Source: Gammaproteobacteria bacterium
GTDB taxonomy: Bacteria; Pseudomonadota; Gammaproteobacteria; UBA6186; Azoamicaceae
Reading direction: 5' to 3'
DNA: 64,000 nt
NCBI GenBank assembly: GCA_013288135.1
Contig: JABDCL010000003.1
Span: 62,001 to 126,000 of the forward strand
Every line of letters starts with the position of its first letter. Position 1 is the first letter of the stretch. The position numbers and the translations under genes are program-made. Positions 1-8,085 of this stretch are shown here, in pieces. The notes beneath the pieces were generated by a model. It ran no database searches, had not been told where the DNA came from, and worked only from the letters and a program-made list of their open reading frames with translations.

Positions 1-1283
1 AAAAAGGTGCGTTCAAAGGATTTTTTTTGAAATTTCTCTTTACGATTGTTAAGAAATTCTCTTGCTTTAGCATGACCCTCTTTTGCAAGTTTTTTTATTA
101 GAGACAAACCTTTTTTAGGATCTATAGGGATCAGTGTGACAGATGTAGGTTTTGCAGAAAGAGAATGATCTTTGGTTGTGAATATCCGTCCTTTCATCCC
201 AGTAGTATAAAGTATTTCTCCCAGTTGGAGTTGAATGTCAGCAGTTAAAGTGGTTTCTGGATTGGAAAAACACGCGATTATTTGATCGTGAATTTCTTTG
301 GTGAGGACGTATTTTTTACACCATTGTTGTAATTCTTTTAAAGCGGGAACACTTCCACCTTTAACAGCTGCTAAATATAGTTTTCCTGCAGCTTCAGTAG
401 AGCGTTTAACGCCTCTACCTTCTTCAAAACATTTTCCCAGATCAAGATAGGCACTGGCCTTACCCATCTTAGCAGCATCCATTAACAGGAGTATCCATTT
501 TTTTAGAGCACGCTTACATCCACGCTCAGCACCCATTCGGTAGTATTCTATTGCTTTTTTTAACGAGGGTTTAAGATTCCCTTGCCCTGTTTCATAGCAT
601 ATTCCTAAGTCTCTGCAAGCACGTGCATGTCCTAAACGTATTGCGTTTTCTAAAAACAGTACGCCTAATTGTGGTTGTGGTGTAAATCCTGCATGGTTTT
701 TAATCCAGAAAACTCCAAGAAAATAATTTGCCTCTGCAATTAAATCTACGGTATTTTTTTCTTTTAAAACTGAATCTTCGTTTATCGTCGCTATTTCTGT
801 GCACAAGTCGATTGAACGTTGTACTGCTTTTTTATCGCTGAGATCTTTATAATATAAAATAACTAATTTACGTTTTGCAGCTAAGCTGTTTAGCCTTGCA
901 GCTCGTTCATAGAATTTTATTGCTTTATCCAAATCTTGAGAGAGATGTGTTCCCGTTTCATAACACCGTGCTAAATTAAGACATGCATTGAGATCTCTCG
1001 CTTTAGCTCTGTTGATCAAATCTTTGATATATCTTTCGCTACTTGCTGTTTCGTGATGTTCTCTTGTTTTTGTTGTAGAAACATTTAATTTGGGATCGGG
1101 TATTGTTCTTGGTTGTAAAACCATTAAGGTAGATCCACTTCCCAAATTCGCTGCAGCATTTGGTTCTGAAGTTGCTATAGTGCTTGAGCCAGGTATAGTA
1201 CTGGGGCTAGGATTTTGGGCAGGGGGTGGGGAGATTAATATCTGAAAATTTACAAATGCCCCTGTTTTTAGGGGAGTAGACAT
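1..1283 (-). CDS. Sel1-like repeat (SLR/TPR) protein, 3' end beyond window
   Basis: The reading frame is open from an ATG at 1281-1283 to the left edge, giving 427 visible residues; the C-terminus lies outside the window. A GGAGG ribosome binding site sits just before the ATG. The first roughly 90 residues are Pro/Ser/Thr-rich and low in complexity. After that come Sel1-type helical repeats, seen as recurring A..NLARCYETG, A.CRDLGICYETGQG and AYLDLGKCFEEGRG motifs each followed by A..(F/Y)Y..AA. Sel1 proteins are protein-interaction scaffolds and are abundant in Legionella and Coxiella, where some act at the host interface. No signal peptide is visible. The family call is solid, the function is not known, and a role as an exported effector is inference. 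Confidence 0.85.
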   Translation of the reverse strand, partial: MSTPLKTGAFVNFQILISPPPAQNPSPSTIPGSSTIATSEPNAAANLGSGSTLMVLQPRTIPDPKLNVSTTKTREHHETASSERYIKDLINRAKARDLNACLNLARCYETGTHLSQDLDKAIKFYERAARLNSLAAKRKLVILYYKDLSDKKAVQRSIDLCTEIATINEDSVLKEKNTVDLIAEANYFLGVFWIKNHAGFTPQPQLGVLFLENAIRLGHARACRDLGICYETGQGNLKPSLKKAIEYYRMGAERGCKRALKKWILLLMDAAKMGKASAYLDLGKCFEEGRGVKRSTEAAGKLYLAAVKGGSVPALKELQQWCKKYVLTKEIHDQIIACFSNPETTLTADIQLQLGEILYTTGMKGRIFTTKDHSLSAKPTSVTLIPIDPKKGLSLIKKLAKEGHAKAREFLNNRKEKFQKKSFERTF

Positions 1284-1390
1284 TGTTTCCTCCAAAATTA
1301 ATTATTAAGATGCTATATCAATAAACAGACCTTATTATCAATCAAAATCAATTATGGTGCAATTACCTTGATATTTAAGTATATATGTTA

Positions 1391-1429
1391 GGTATATATA
1401 TTGACAGCGCATTATATCTTTAGTATGGT
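1391..1429 (+). promoter_or_regulatory. Promoter block, copy 1 (shared with 1973)
   Basis: An AT tract ggtatatatat leads into TTGACA at 1401-1406 and, after a 17-bp spacer, TATGGT at 1424-1429, a good sigma-70 arrangement. The block lies 79 bp before the ATG at 1470. A closely similar block occurs at the same distance before the next gene. Confidence 0.6.
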
Positions 1430-1469
1430 GTAAGTTCTAATTTTTAATGAAAGTTAAAGAGGTGTATTT

Positions 1470-1913
1470 ATGTCAGGTGACTTATCTTCAATACTTGGTG
1501 AACGTGAACCTTCTCATAGATATAATGAGGGTAATTTAGCCAGAGAAGCTCAAGAACTTTCAGATGCTATTGATAAGCGCATAGCTTCAAAGCCTGCTAC
1601 AGAGCAGATAATAATATTAAACAATGAGCTTTCTAAATATCGCAAATCTTTAGAACTTTTTAGTGAGCAAAGAGCTGGATCAGACGAGCTGCTAGATGGG
1701 CCAGTAGAAAGAACTTATTTCATTAAATTGTATAACCTAATGATAGAATCGTTAGCTAATAAATGCAATCTACTTAACGGAAAAATTGATGCTAATAGTC
1801 CACCTGCGCCAGCTGCACTGGTTTTTAGAGGAAAATCGCCCAAGTCTTCACTTACTTGTTCTGGAGCTTCATTTTTTACACCACGTATGTTGAAAAGGGG
1901 AAGGGCTAGTTGA
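1470..1913 (+). CDS. Unknown protein, 147 aa; probable paralogue of the next gene
   Basis: I do not recognise this gene. The start is supported by an AGAGGTG ribosome binding site 7 bases before the ATG. The protein is hydrophilic and mostly helical in appearance, with no signal peptide or membrane segment, and ends in a Pro/Ser-rich tail that includes PPAPA. The order of elements (a helical segment with KRIA, then a segment ending in a LYNLM-like motif, then PPAPA) resembles the 201-residue protein encoded next, and both genes share the same promoter block, so they may be diverged duplicates. A role as a secreted effector is possible but rests only on the tail and the neighbours. Confidence 0.7.
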   Translation: MSGDLSSILGEREPSHRYNEGNLAREAQELSDAIDKRIASKPATEQIIILNNELSKYRKSLELFSEQRAGSDELLDGPVERTYFIKLYNLMIESLANKCNLLNGKIDANSPPAPAALVFRGKSPKSSLTCSGASFFTPRMLKRGRAS

Positions 1914-1972
1914 TTAGAAGGTACTAATCTAATTATTTAACTGTTTACGATTTACCACAGCTATGTTATGTA

Positions 1973-2012
1973 GGTATATATATTTACAATACCTTGTATC
2001 TTATAGTAAAAT
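1973..2012 (+). promoter_or_regulatory. Promoter block, copy 2
   Basis: The sequence ggtatatatat followed by TTTACA at 1983-1988 and a TATAGT-like -10 about 17-18 bp later matches the block at 1391 almost base for base in its left half. It lies 81 bp before the ATG at 2054. A shared CTAATTTTTA stretch follows in both leaders. Confidence 0.5.
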
Positions 2013-2053
2013 AAAAATCCTAATTTTTACAATACAATGAAAGAGGAATAATT

Positions 2054-2659
2054 ATGGCAGCTACCACAAATACAGTACTTGATGGATTTTACGACACATT
2101 TGATGATTTTACTGCAGAAGATAGGTTTCCTGATAGTATAAGTCCAGAACATAGAGGCCGTTTACATGCTGAAGCTGAACGGCGCATAGCTGCTGTTGGC
2201 GGCAAAGATGAAAAAGAACTGCTAAAAAATTTGGGTACTATGCTTTCTAAATGCCTCAACATGGCTAAACCTACGAAGGACGTTCTTAAGGAACTTTTTG
2301 GCGCGCATATATTTCCTGCAGGCCCCGATGTTTACGGAAGAAATTTGACGCAGAGAGAGTTTTATTATAATAAAGTGAGGGATCTAATGCAGTTTGAGCT
2401 AATGGAGAGGCACAAAAATCTTTATGTGAGAATGACACCACCTGCACCTGTAGTTGGTTTTTCTACAGCTGTATCTAGTTTAAGCTCATCTTCTGCAAGT
2501 GGTTCTACAAGTAATTCAGCAAGCAGTTTTGCAACTGTGCCAGCTACTGATACAAATTCAGTTCTTGCTACTACATCTGCGCCTGCTGCTACACCTGCAG
2601 TTGCTGTTGAACCTCTGACAGAAAAGAGAAGAAGTAATATAGGTGCTCCTAGCGCTTAG
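2054..2659 (+). CDS. Unknown protein, 201 aa, Ser/Thr/Ala-rich C-terminus
   Basis: No family is recognised. An AGAGG ribosome binding site precedes the ATG. Residues 1 to about 130 look like a compact helical domain. From about residue 132 to the end the chain is low-complexity Ser, Thr, Ala and Pro with a short basic stretch (EKRRS) close to the C-terminus. No signal peptide or membrane span is present. The tail composition and shared promoter with the preceding gene fit a Dot/Icm-type substrate, but that is inference. It is convergent with alr, with an inverted repeat between them. Confidence 0.7.
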   Translation: MAATTNTVLDGFYDTFDDFTAEDRFPDSISPEHRGRLHAEAERRIAAVGGKDEKELLKNLGTMLSKCLNMAKPTKDVLKELFGAHIFPAGPDVYGRNLTQREFYYNKVRDLMQFELMERHKNLYVRMTPPAPVVGFSTAVSSLSSSSASGSTSNSASSFATVPATDTNSVLATTSAPAATPAVAVEPLTEKRRSNIGAPSA

Positions 2660-2721
2660 CTAGATACACTTTAGGATATGATCATCTTTGATTAGAATGA
2701 TCAAATTACCGTCGGTATACT

Positions 2722-2764
2722 CCACCTAAATTTTTGGATTATAAAATTCTTGAAATTTAGGTGG
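2722..2764. terminator. Inverted repeat between convergent genes, possible bidirectional terminator
   Basis: Two perfect 12-bp arms (CCACCTAAATTT at 2722-2733 and its complement at 2753-2764) flank a 19-nt loop between the stop codons of the plus-strand gene ending at 2659 and alr. A second weaker hairpin (TGATCAT at 2679-2685 and its partner at 2697-2703) lies just to the left. No long T run follows, so the terminator role is plausible but not proved. Confidence 0.5.
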
Positions 2765-2810
2765 CGTTGAGTTGTAAACAAACATTAGACTATACAAGTA
2801 CTATATAAGT

Positions 2811-3941
2811 TTATTTATAGAAACGTGGAAGACGATCGTTAAATCCACATAAGATTTCATAGGGAATGGTATCGCACAAATTTGCAATTTCTTCTAATGT
2901 GATTTGTGTTTTATTTTCTTTACCAATGAGAGTGACTACGTCTCCCACATAGGCCTCGTTGTGATCAATATCTACCATGAATTGATCCATACAAATGGTA
3001 CCAATAATGGGATATCGTTTATCTCTTATAATAATTTCTCCACAATTGGAAAGTGCGCGCCTAAAACCATCTCCATAGCCAACAGGTACTGTGACAATTC
3101 GAGTTTCCTTATTGGTGATATAAGTATGGCCGTAGCTAATACCTTGATTTTTTCCGACAACTTTAAAATATGAGATTTTAGCTTTAATAGAGAAAAAAGG
3201 CTCTATGGTTTGTAATAGTTTATTTGAAGAACGAGGAAAATATCCAAATGCTAATAAACCCGGCCTAACCATATCCATATGTGCTTCTGGGTAATAACAA
3301 ACGCCACCTGAATTTGACAGGTGACAAAGGATATTTTTTCCTTGTTTAGAAGTATATTGCTTGGTAAATTGTTGAAAGACGCGAATTTGATCTTTCGCAA
3401 TATCATTATTTGGACTGTCCCCAGTTGCAAGGTGAGAATACAAGCCAACCACTTCAAAACATTTCATACTATAAAGATAATTTAATAAATCGATTGCGGA
3501 GTCTGGTCTAACGCCTGTTCTTTGCATGCCGGTATCCACCTCAACATGCACTTTGCCTTTTTGTTGCAGTTGAATACATTTTTCTGCAGTAATTTTTGCT
3601 TTATAAAGAGAAGAAATGGTAAATTCTAATTGATAATTTAACAATTCTTCAATTTGTTGCTCATGAATGGCGCCCATGACTAGAATAGGAATTTGAATGC
3701 CGGCATCTCGAAGAAGGGCGCCTTCTTGTAAGCAAGAGACACCCAGATAGTCGATATTTTCTTCTACAGCCGCTTTTGCAATTGGAATAAGTCCATGGCC
3801 ATAGGCATTTGCTTTAATGGGAAGGCAAAATTTACACTGACCAATATATTGTTTTATGGCACGAATATTTTGTTTAAATTGTTGTAAATCTACCTCAATC
3901 CAAGCTGGGTGACTAAATTGTAGCTGATCCAATTGTTCCAT
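2811..3941 (-). CDS. alr: Alanine racemase
   Basis: This PLP enzyme interconverts L- and D-alanine to supply peptidoglycan synthesis in the cytoplasm. The PLP-binding lysine is K43 in PIKANAYGHG, and the second catalytic residue, Y270, is in the SYG motif. The 376-residue length matches the family. I place the start at the ATG at 3939-3941, which has AGGTG 6 bases upstream; a TTG five codons earlier is possible but has no ribosome binding site. It is a single gene facing away from the DUF2608 gene. A D-Ala-D-Ala dipeptidase gene lies about 2 kb away, so D-alanine release and synthesis are encoded close together. Confidence 0.95.
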   Translation of the reverse strand: MEQLDQLQFSHPAWIEVDLQQFKQNIRAIKQYIGQCKFCLPIKANAYGHGLIPIAKAAVEENIDYLGVSCLQEGALLRDAGIQIPILVMGAIHEQQIEELLNYQLEFTISSLYKAKITAEKCIQLQQKGKVHVEVDTGMQRTGVRPDSAIDLLNYLYSMKCFEVVGLYSHLATGDSPNNDIAKDQIRVFQQFTKQYTSKQGKNILCHLSNSGGVCYYPEAHMDMVRPGLLAFGYFPRSSNKLLQTIEPFFSIKAKISYFKVVGKNQGISYGHTYITNKETRIVTVPVGYGDGFRRALSNCGEIIIRDKRYPIIGTICMDQFMVDIDHNEAYVGDVVTLIGKENKTQITLEEIANLCDTIPYEILCGFNDRLPRFYK

Positions 3942-4031
3942 AAAGAGCACCTGCAAAAGCTGAATATTAAACCTATATTAATATTCTCGCAATGAGTTGA
4001 TTTTATTACCTTATTTTTATATCATTCATTA

Positions 4032-4865
4032 ATGAGATTATTCTTAAGAACAGCTTTTTTCTTATTATTAACACTTATTTCCCCTAACAGAGTGTTTGCG
4101 GAAATCATTCAAACTTCAGATCTGCACGTATTAAATGAAGTCACAGAGAAAGCAGATCGAGATACACTTGTTATTTTTGATGTGGATTATGTTTTGATTG
4201 TTCCAACAGATCAAATCTTACATCCTGCTTATAAATCGGTATTTAGGCAGTATGAAAAAAAGTTAACAAAGCGTTCTTCTCGGGCTGATTTTTTAAATTT
4301 ATGGGGAATTATTTTTTCTGAGCGTAAATCGGCAGTGGTTGATTCTACTATTCTTTCTATAATTCATGATCTTCAGCATAAAAAAATTAAAACGATTGCT
4401 TTAACGAATACCGGTACGGGACAATTAGGAAGAATTAAAAGTTTAGAGGATTGGCGTATAAAAGAACTTATTTCTCATGAGGTTGATTTTTCTTCTGCTT
4501 TTCGAGTTAAGAGAACAATACCTCTTGGCCTTCCTTCTCCAAGAATGCATGGTCCACCTATATTTAAAAGTGGAATTATTTTTACGGCAGGACATGATAA
4601 AGGTGATATTCTTGAGATTTTTCTTAAAAAAGTAAGATATAAACCCTGTGTTATCATTTTTGTGGATGATAAATTAGAAAAACTGGAATCTGTTGAAGAA
4701 ATGTGTAAAAGATTAAAAATAAAATTTATTGGCATTCATTATATTGCATTAAAAAATGAAAAAGTTGATCCTTTAAATAAAAAGCGGGTTCAACTCCAGT
4801 TTAAGTTACTTCAAAAAGAACATAAATGGTTAAGTGATAAAGAAGCTGATCAGAGACTTCGTTAA
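4032..4865 (+). CDS. DUF2608 family protein, HAD-like, exported
   Basis: The 277-residue protein starts with a signal peptide (basic start, hydrophobic core, cleavage near VFA-E at about residue 24). A HAD-type aspartate motif follows at D50-V-D52, then a TNTGTG segment (motif II) and FVDDKLEKL (motif IV). These match DUF2608, a HAD-superfamily branch known from Legionella, Coxiella and chlamydiae. The motifs suggest a phosphatase acting outside the cytoplasm; the substrate is unknown. No clear ribosome binding site precedes the ATG, so translation may be weak or leaderless. The gene stands alone between alr and the first Rpn-type gene. Confidence 0.8.
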   Translation: MRLFLRTAFFLLLTLISPNRVFAEIIQTSDLHVLNEVTEKADRDTLVIFDVDYVLIVPTDQILHPAYKSVFRQYEKKLTKRSSRADFLNLWGIIFSERKSAVVDSTILSIIHDLQHKKIKTIALTNTGTGQLGRIKSLEDWRIKELISHEVDFSSAFRVKRTIPLGLPSPRMHGPPIFKSGIIFTAGHDKGDILEIFLKKVRYKPCVIIFVDDKLEKLESVEEMCKRLKIKFIGIHYIALKNEKVDPLNKKRVQLQFKLLQKEHKWLSDKEADQRLR

Positions 4866-4935
4866 TCAGTAAACATTAAACAATACGCGTTAAGATGTTA
4901 GCATAGAAATCATTGGTAAATTAACATAAATATTT

Positions 4936-6046
4936 ATTTTATGTGTTGCTATTATAATTGCAGCGTGATAATTTACTGCCCGGGAAATCTAGATCTCAAG
5001 TCCAACATTAGGAGTCTAGAATATCAATTTTGGGATCAAAAAATAATTTAAGTAGGATTTAAAGATGTGCGTAGAAGTGACGGAGGTTGAAAAAACTCCT
5101 TGTGCTCAACTAGATGAGGCATGGAAGGAAGTTCTAAAAAAGTATTTTAAGGATTTTGTTGAGCTTTGTTGGTATAAAATTTTTGATAAAATTGATTGGT
5201 CGCAAGGATATGAATTTCTTGAACAAGAATTTTATGCAATTTCTAAAAAAGAAGAAATTGGGAAGCGAATTATCGACAAGTTAATAAAAATATATCTAAA
5301 AGATGGCCAAGAAGTCTGGGCCTTAATCCACATTGAGACTCAGTCAGAAAAGGAAAAAAATTTCTCTGAAAGAATGTATATTTATCGATATCGCATCTAT
5401 GATTTTTATCAAAAAGACATCGCCACTCTGGTTATTCTTATTGATAATAACAAATCTTGGCGGCCTAATACTTATGAAAAAGAGTTTTGGGGTACAAAAT
5501 TAACTCTGGAGTACCCCATTTTAAAAATATTAGATTTTTATCCTCGTAGAAAGGAGTTGGAAGAGAGTAGAAATCCCTTTGCCTTGGTGATATTAGCCCA
5601 ATTGGCGGCTTTAGAAACCAAAAATAGTCAAAAATCCCGTATGCTAAGCAAATATGACCTAACTAAATGGTTGTATTCGCACAAATGGGAAAAAGCGAAT
5701 GTCATTAATTTATTAAGGTTTCTAGAAGAAGTGCTGGTTTTGAATAAGAGTTATACGCTAGAATATATTAATCAGGTTAAACAGCTTGAACAGGAGATGA
5801 AAGTGAGTTATACAACAACAACTGAAAAAATGTGGTTACAGCAAGGTATATGCCAAGGTATCCAACATGGTGAAGCTCATTTGTTAACAAACCTATTAAG
5901 AGTTAAGTTTAAAAATATCCCTCAAGAGTATATCAATAGGATAAATAACGCAGATGCAAACTCTTTAGAACAATGGGGTATTAATTTTGTATTCGCGACT
6001 TCTCTAGATGAAGTTTTTAAGCAATAAGTTTTAAGACATAGCGGTA
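4936..6046 (+). repeat. Duplicated segment, copy 1 (leader + Rpn gene + vanX 3' end)
   Basis: From about 4936 (ATTTTATGTGTTGCTATT) through the Rpn-type gene into the vanX 3' end, this segment aligns with the second copy starting at about 6909. The similarity covers the non-coding leader, the ribosome binding site, the whole gene and the first bases after the stop, so the duplication was of DNA and not just of the coding region. Confidence 0.8.
5065..6027 (+). CDS. Rpn-family (PD-(D/E)XK) nuclease / DUF4351 protein, copy 1
   Basis: The 320-residue protein belongs to the group annotated as Rpn recombination-promoting nucleases or PD-(D/E)XK family transposases. The nuclease core is in the first roughly 130 residues, with an acidic residue before LIHIETQ, where E and Q fit the ExQ variant of the active site. 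A helical C-terminal part contains the GICQGIQHGEAHLL segment typical of DUF4351. An AGGATTTAAAG stretch precedes the ATG. E. coli Rpn proteins cut DNA and raise recombination, but the role here is unknown. A second, closely similar copy lies about 1 kb to the right, on the other side of vanX. Confidence 0.85.
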   Translation: MCVEVTEVEKTPCAQLDEAWKEVLKKYFKDFVELCWYKIFDKIDWSQGYEFLEQEFYAISKKEEIGKRIIDKLIKIYLKDGQEVWALIHIETQSEKEKNFSERMYIYRYRIYDFYQKDIATLVILIDNNKSWRPNTYEKEFWGTKLTLEYPILKILDFYPRRKELEESRNPFALVILAQLAALETKNSQKSRMLSKYDLTKWLYSHKWEKANVINLLRFLEEVLVLNKSYTLEYINQVKQLEQEMKVSYTTTTEKMWLQQGICQGIQHGEAHLLTNLLRVKFKNIPQEYINRINNADANSLEQWGINFVFATSLDEVFKQ

Positions 6047-6696
6047 ATTGGAAAATCAAAATAAGTATTTGGAAAAGGCTCATTTTCTAAAGTAAAATGC
6101 CACCATTCTTTTTCGTAATTTTTAAATCCATGTTTTTCCATGGCTGATTTTAAAAACTGTCGATTATTTTTTGCTTTTTCAGAAATAGTCGGAAAATTAG
6201 TATGTGATGTTTCTGAAAAAAGATCAATAATAGTGCCCATATCTAGATCTAAATAATTAAAAGGGTTCTTTGGAGAAGGGATAGTTATCGTCAAATCGAG
6301 GGTACTTCCTCTTGAGTGAGAAGATTTTTCAAACATGACATAACCTTCTTTATGAAGTTCTGTTTTATCGAGATCAGGATAATAAATAGTTTTCATTTTA
6401 TGGTCATTTGGATTTTCTGCCCATTGTTTAAAATCTGCAACGGCGGTTGTTGGGCGATAGGCGTCAAAGATCCTAATTCTGTATTCTTTTTTATAAGTAT
6501 CTAAGGTATCTTGAACAGCTTTGATGGCATCATGAGCTTCCTTGGTTAAAATACATACCTTTGCGTTGTATCCTGCAATAGGCCTGCCAATAAAATTTTC
6601 AGATCCCGCATAATTCATGGAAAGAATGATACGTGGATCATTTAAGTAGGTAAAACCTTGTGGTAAAATATTCATCATTGACATCCTATCTATCAT
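6031..6696 (-). CDS. D-alanyl-D-alanine dipeptidase (VanX/DdpX family)
   Basis: This zinc dipeptidase hydrolyses D-Ala-D-Ala. The zinc ligands are visible as H127 and D134 in SSHSRGSTLD and H200 in EWWH, with E197 as the catalytic base; R81 in AYRP is the substrate-contacting arginine. No signal peptide is seen, so it acts in the cytoplasm, more likely in peptidoglycan recycling than in vancomycin resistance, since no vanH or vanA is present. The first ATG (6696) has no ribosome binding site; the ATG at 6676-6678 has AGG 6 bases upstream and may be the true start. It is convergent with the Rpn gene, 3 bp apart. A deleted second copy survives at 8020-8079. Confidence 0.9.
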   Translation of the reverse strand: MIDRMSMMNILPQGFTYLNDPRIILSMNYAGSENFIGRPIAGYNAKVCILTKEAHDAIKAVQDTLDTYKKEYRIRIFDAYRPTTAVADFKQWAENPNDHKMKTIYYPDLDKTELHKEGYVMFEKSSHSRGSTLDLTITIPSPKNPFNYLDLDMGTIIDLFSETSHTNFPTISEKAKNNRQFLKSAMEKHGFKNYEKEWWHFTLENEPFPNTYFDFPITAMS

Positions 6697-6908
6697 TTTG
6701 AGTATCGCTTGAATTATATCTTAAAAGAGGAATAGAATGTCAAATTAGAAAGCTTTACAGCTAATGATTGTAGGTCATGAGGTTGTGGGAGCTGCTCGAT
6801 CTTTCCTTTCTACTACCGGCTATTTTAACCTCCAAAATTTTGTTTAAATAAATTAGTAAAAACTCATATCATATAATATATAAATCGGTCAAGTGGATGT
6901 TTTTTACA
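6697..6908. other. Non-coding gap before the second repeat copy
   Basis: Together with the leader of the second Rpn gene this makes a stretch of about 345 bases without a gene. The left part holds the vanX start region and AT-rich sequence; I see no ORF with a ribosome binding site and no RNA. The right part, from 6909, is the repeated leader. Confidence 0.5.
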
Positions 6909-7041
6909 ATTTTATGTGTTGCTATTGTTTGTGCAACATGATAAATTGCTGCCCGGTAAATTTAGAATTCAAGTCATATTAAGAGTCTAAAGTATCAGTT
7001 TTGTTTTGAGATTAAAAAATAATTTAAGCAGGATTTTAAAG

Positions 7042-8019
7042 ATGTGCACAGAAGTGATGGAGGTTCTTGAAAAAACTCCAAGTGCTCAACTAGATGAGGC
7101 ATGGAAGGAAGTTCTTAGAAAGTATTTTAAAGATTTTGTTGAACTTTGTTGGTATCAAATTTTTAATAAAATTGATTGGTCTCAAGGATATGAATTTCTT
7201 GAACAAGAATTTTATGCAATTTTTAAAACAGAAGAAATAGGCAAACGAATTATCGACAAATTAATAAAAATATACCTAAAAGATGGCCAAGAAGTCTGGG
7301 CTTTAATCCATATCGAAACACAGTCAGAAAAGGAAAAAAATTTCTCTGAAAGAATGTATATTTATCGATATCGAATCTATGATATTTATCAAAAAGACAT
7401 TGCCACTCTGGTTATTCTAATTGATAGTAACAAATCCTGGCGGCCTAATATTTACGAAAAAGAGTTTTGGGGGACAAAATTAACTTTAGAATACCCCATT
7501 TTAAAAATATTAGATTTTTATCCTCGTAAAAAAGAATTGGAAGAGAGTAGAAATCCCTTTGCCTTGGTAATATTAGCTCAATTGACGGCTTTAGAAACTA
7601 AAAATAATCAAAAATCGCGTATGTTAAGTAAATATAATCTTACAAAATGGTTGTATTTGCATAAATGGGAAAAACAAGAAGTTATTAATTTATTAAGGTT
7701 TTTAGAAGGAGTACTGGTTTTGAATAAGAGTTATGCGCTAGAATATATTAATCAGGTTAAACAGCTTGAACAGGAGATGAAAGTGAGTTACACAACACCC
7801 ATTGAAAGGATATGGCTGAAGCAAGGCATAGAGCAAGGCATACAACAAGGTATCCAGAATGGAGAAGCTCATTTGTTAATTAATCAATTAAAGGTTAAAT
7901 TTAACAATATATCTCAAGAATGTATAAATAGAATAAATAATGCTGAGACAAGCACCTTAGAACAATGGGGTACTAATTTTGTATTCGCAACCTCTTTGGA
8001 TGAGGTTTTTAATCAATGA
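7042..8019 (+). CDS. Rpn-family (PD-(D/E)XK) nuclease / DUF4351 protein, copy 2
   Basis: This is a close paralogue of the gene at 5065 with the same core (LIHIETQ) and a slightly longer Gln-Gly repeat (GIEQGIQQGIQ) before the C-terminal DUF4351 segment. I place the start at 7042, the ATG aligned with the start of copy 1 and preceded by GCAGGATTTTAAAG; an upstream in-frame ATG at 7006 is not conserved in copy 1. Predicted length is 325 residues. Both copies have intact frames, with differences spread along the gene, so neither looks like a fresh pseudogene. Confidence 0.85.
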   Translation: MCTEVMEVLEKTPSAQLDEAWKEVLRKYFKDFVELCWYQIFNKIDWSQGYEFLEQEFYAIFKTEEIGKRIIDKLIKIYLKDGQEVWALIHIETQSEKEKNFSERMYIYRYRIYDIYQKDIATLVILIDSNKSWRPNIYEKEFWGTKLTLEYPILKILDFYPRKKELEESRNPFALVILAQLTALETKNNQKSRMLSKYNLTKWLYLHKWEKQEVINLLRFLEGVLVLNKSYALEYINQVKQLEQEMKVSYTTPIERIWLKQGIEQGIQQGIQNGEAHLLINQLKVKFNNISQECINRINNAETSTLEQWGTNFVFATSLDEVFNQ

Positions 8020-8079
8020 GTCTTAAGAAATAGCGTTTATTGTTTGAAGTCTGCAACTGCAGTTGTTGGCAGATAGGCA
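8020..8079 (-). pseudogene. Remnant of a second vanX copy
   Basis: Bases 8020-8035 match the vanX 3' end at 6029-6044, and 8039-8079 match internal vanX bases 6423-6463 (34 of 41 identical). The intervening roughly 378 bp and the whole 5' half are missing. The remnant abuts the nudC start codon, so the right end of the old duplication lies there. It cannot encode a protein. Confidence 0.7.
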
Positions 8080-8085
8080 CATTTT

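Larger units (their letters stand above)
6909..8079 (+). repeat. Duplicated segment, copy 2 (leader + Rpn gene + vanX scrap)
   Basis: This segment aligns with 4936-6046 through the leader and coding region. It then continues with a short piece matching the vanX 3' end and, after a deletion of about 378 bp relative to copy 1, with a 41-bp piece matching 6423-6463 at 34 of 41 positions. The duplication therefore originally included vanX. Confidence 0.8.

Noticed and set aside
6031..6696. VanX as part of a vancomycin-resistance cluster
   Set aside because: No vanH, vanA or vanRS genes are nearby; the neighbours are nuclease genes, and stand-alone homologues serve peptide recycling.
7006..7041. 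Longer start for the second Rpn-type gene
   Set aside because: The upstream ATG is absent in the first copy, and the ATG at 7042 has the conserved ribosome binding site.
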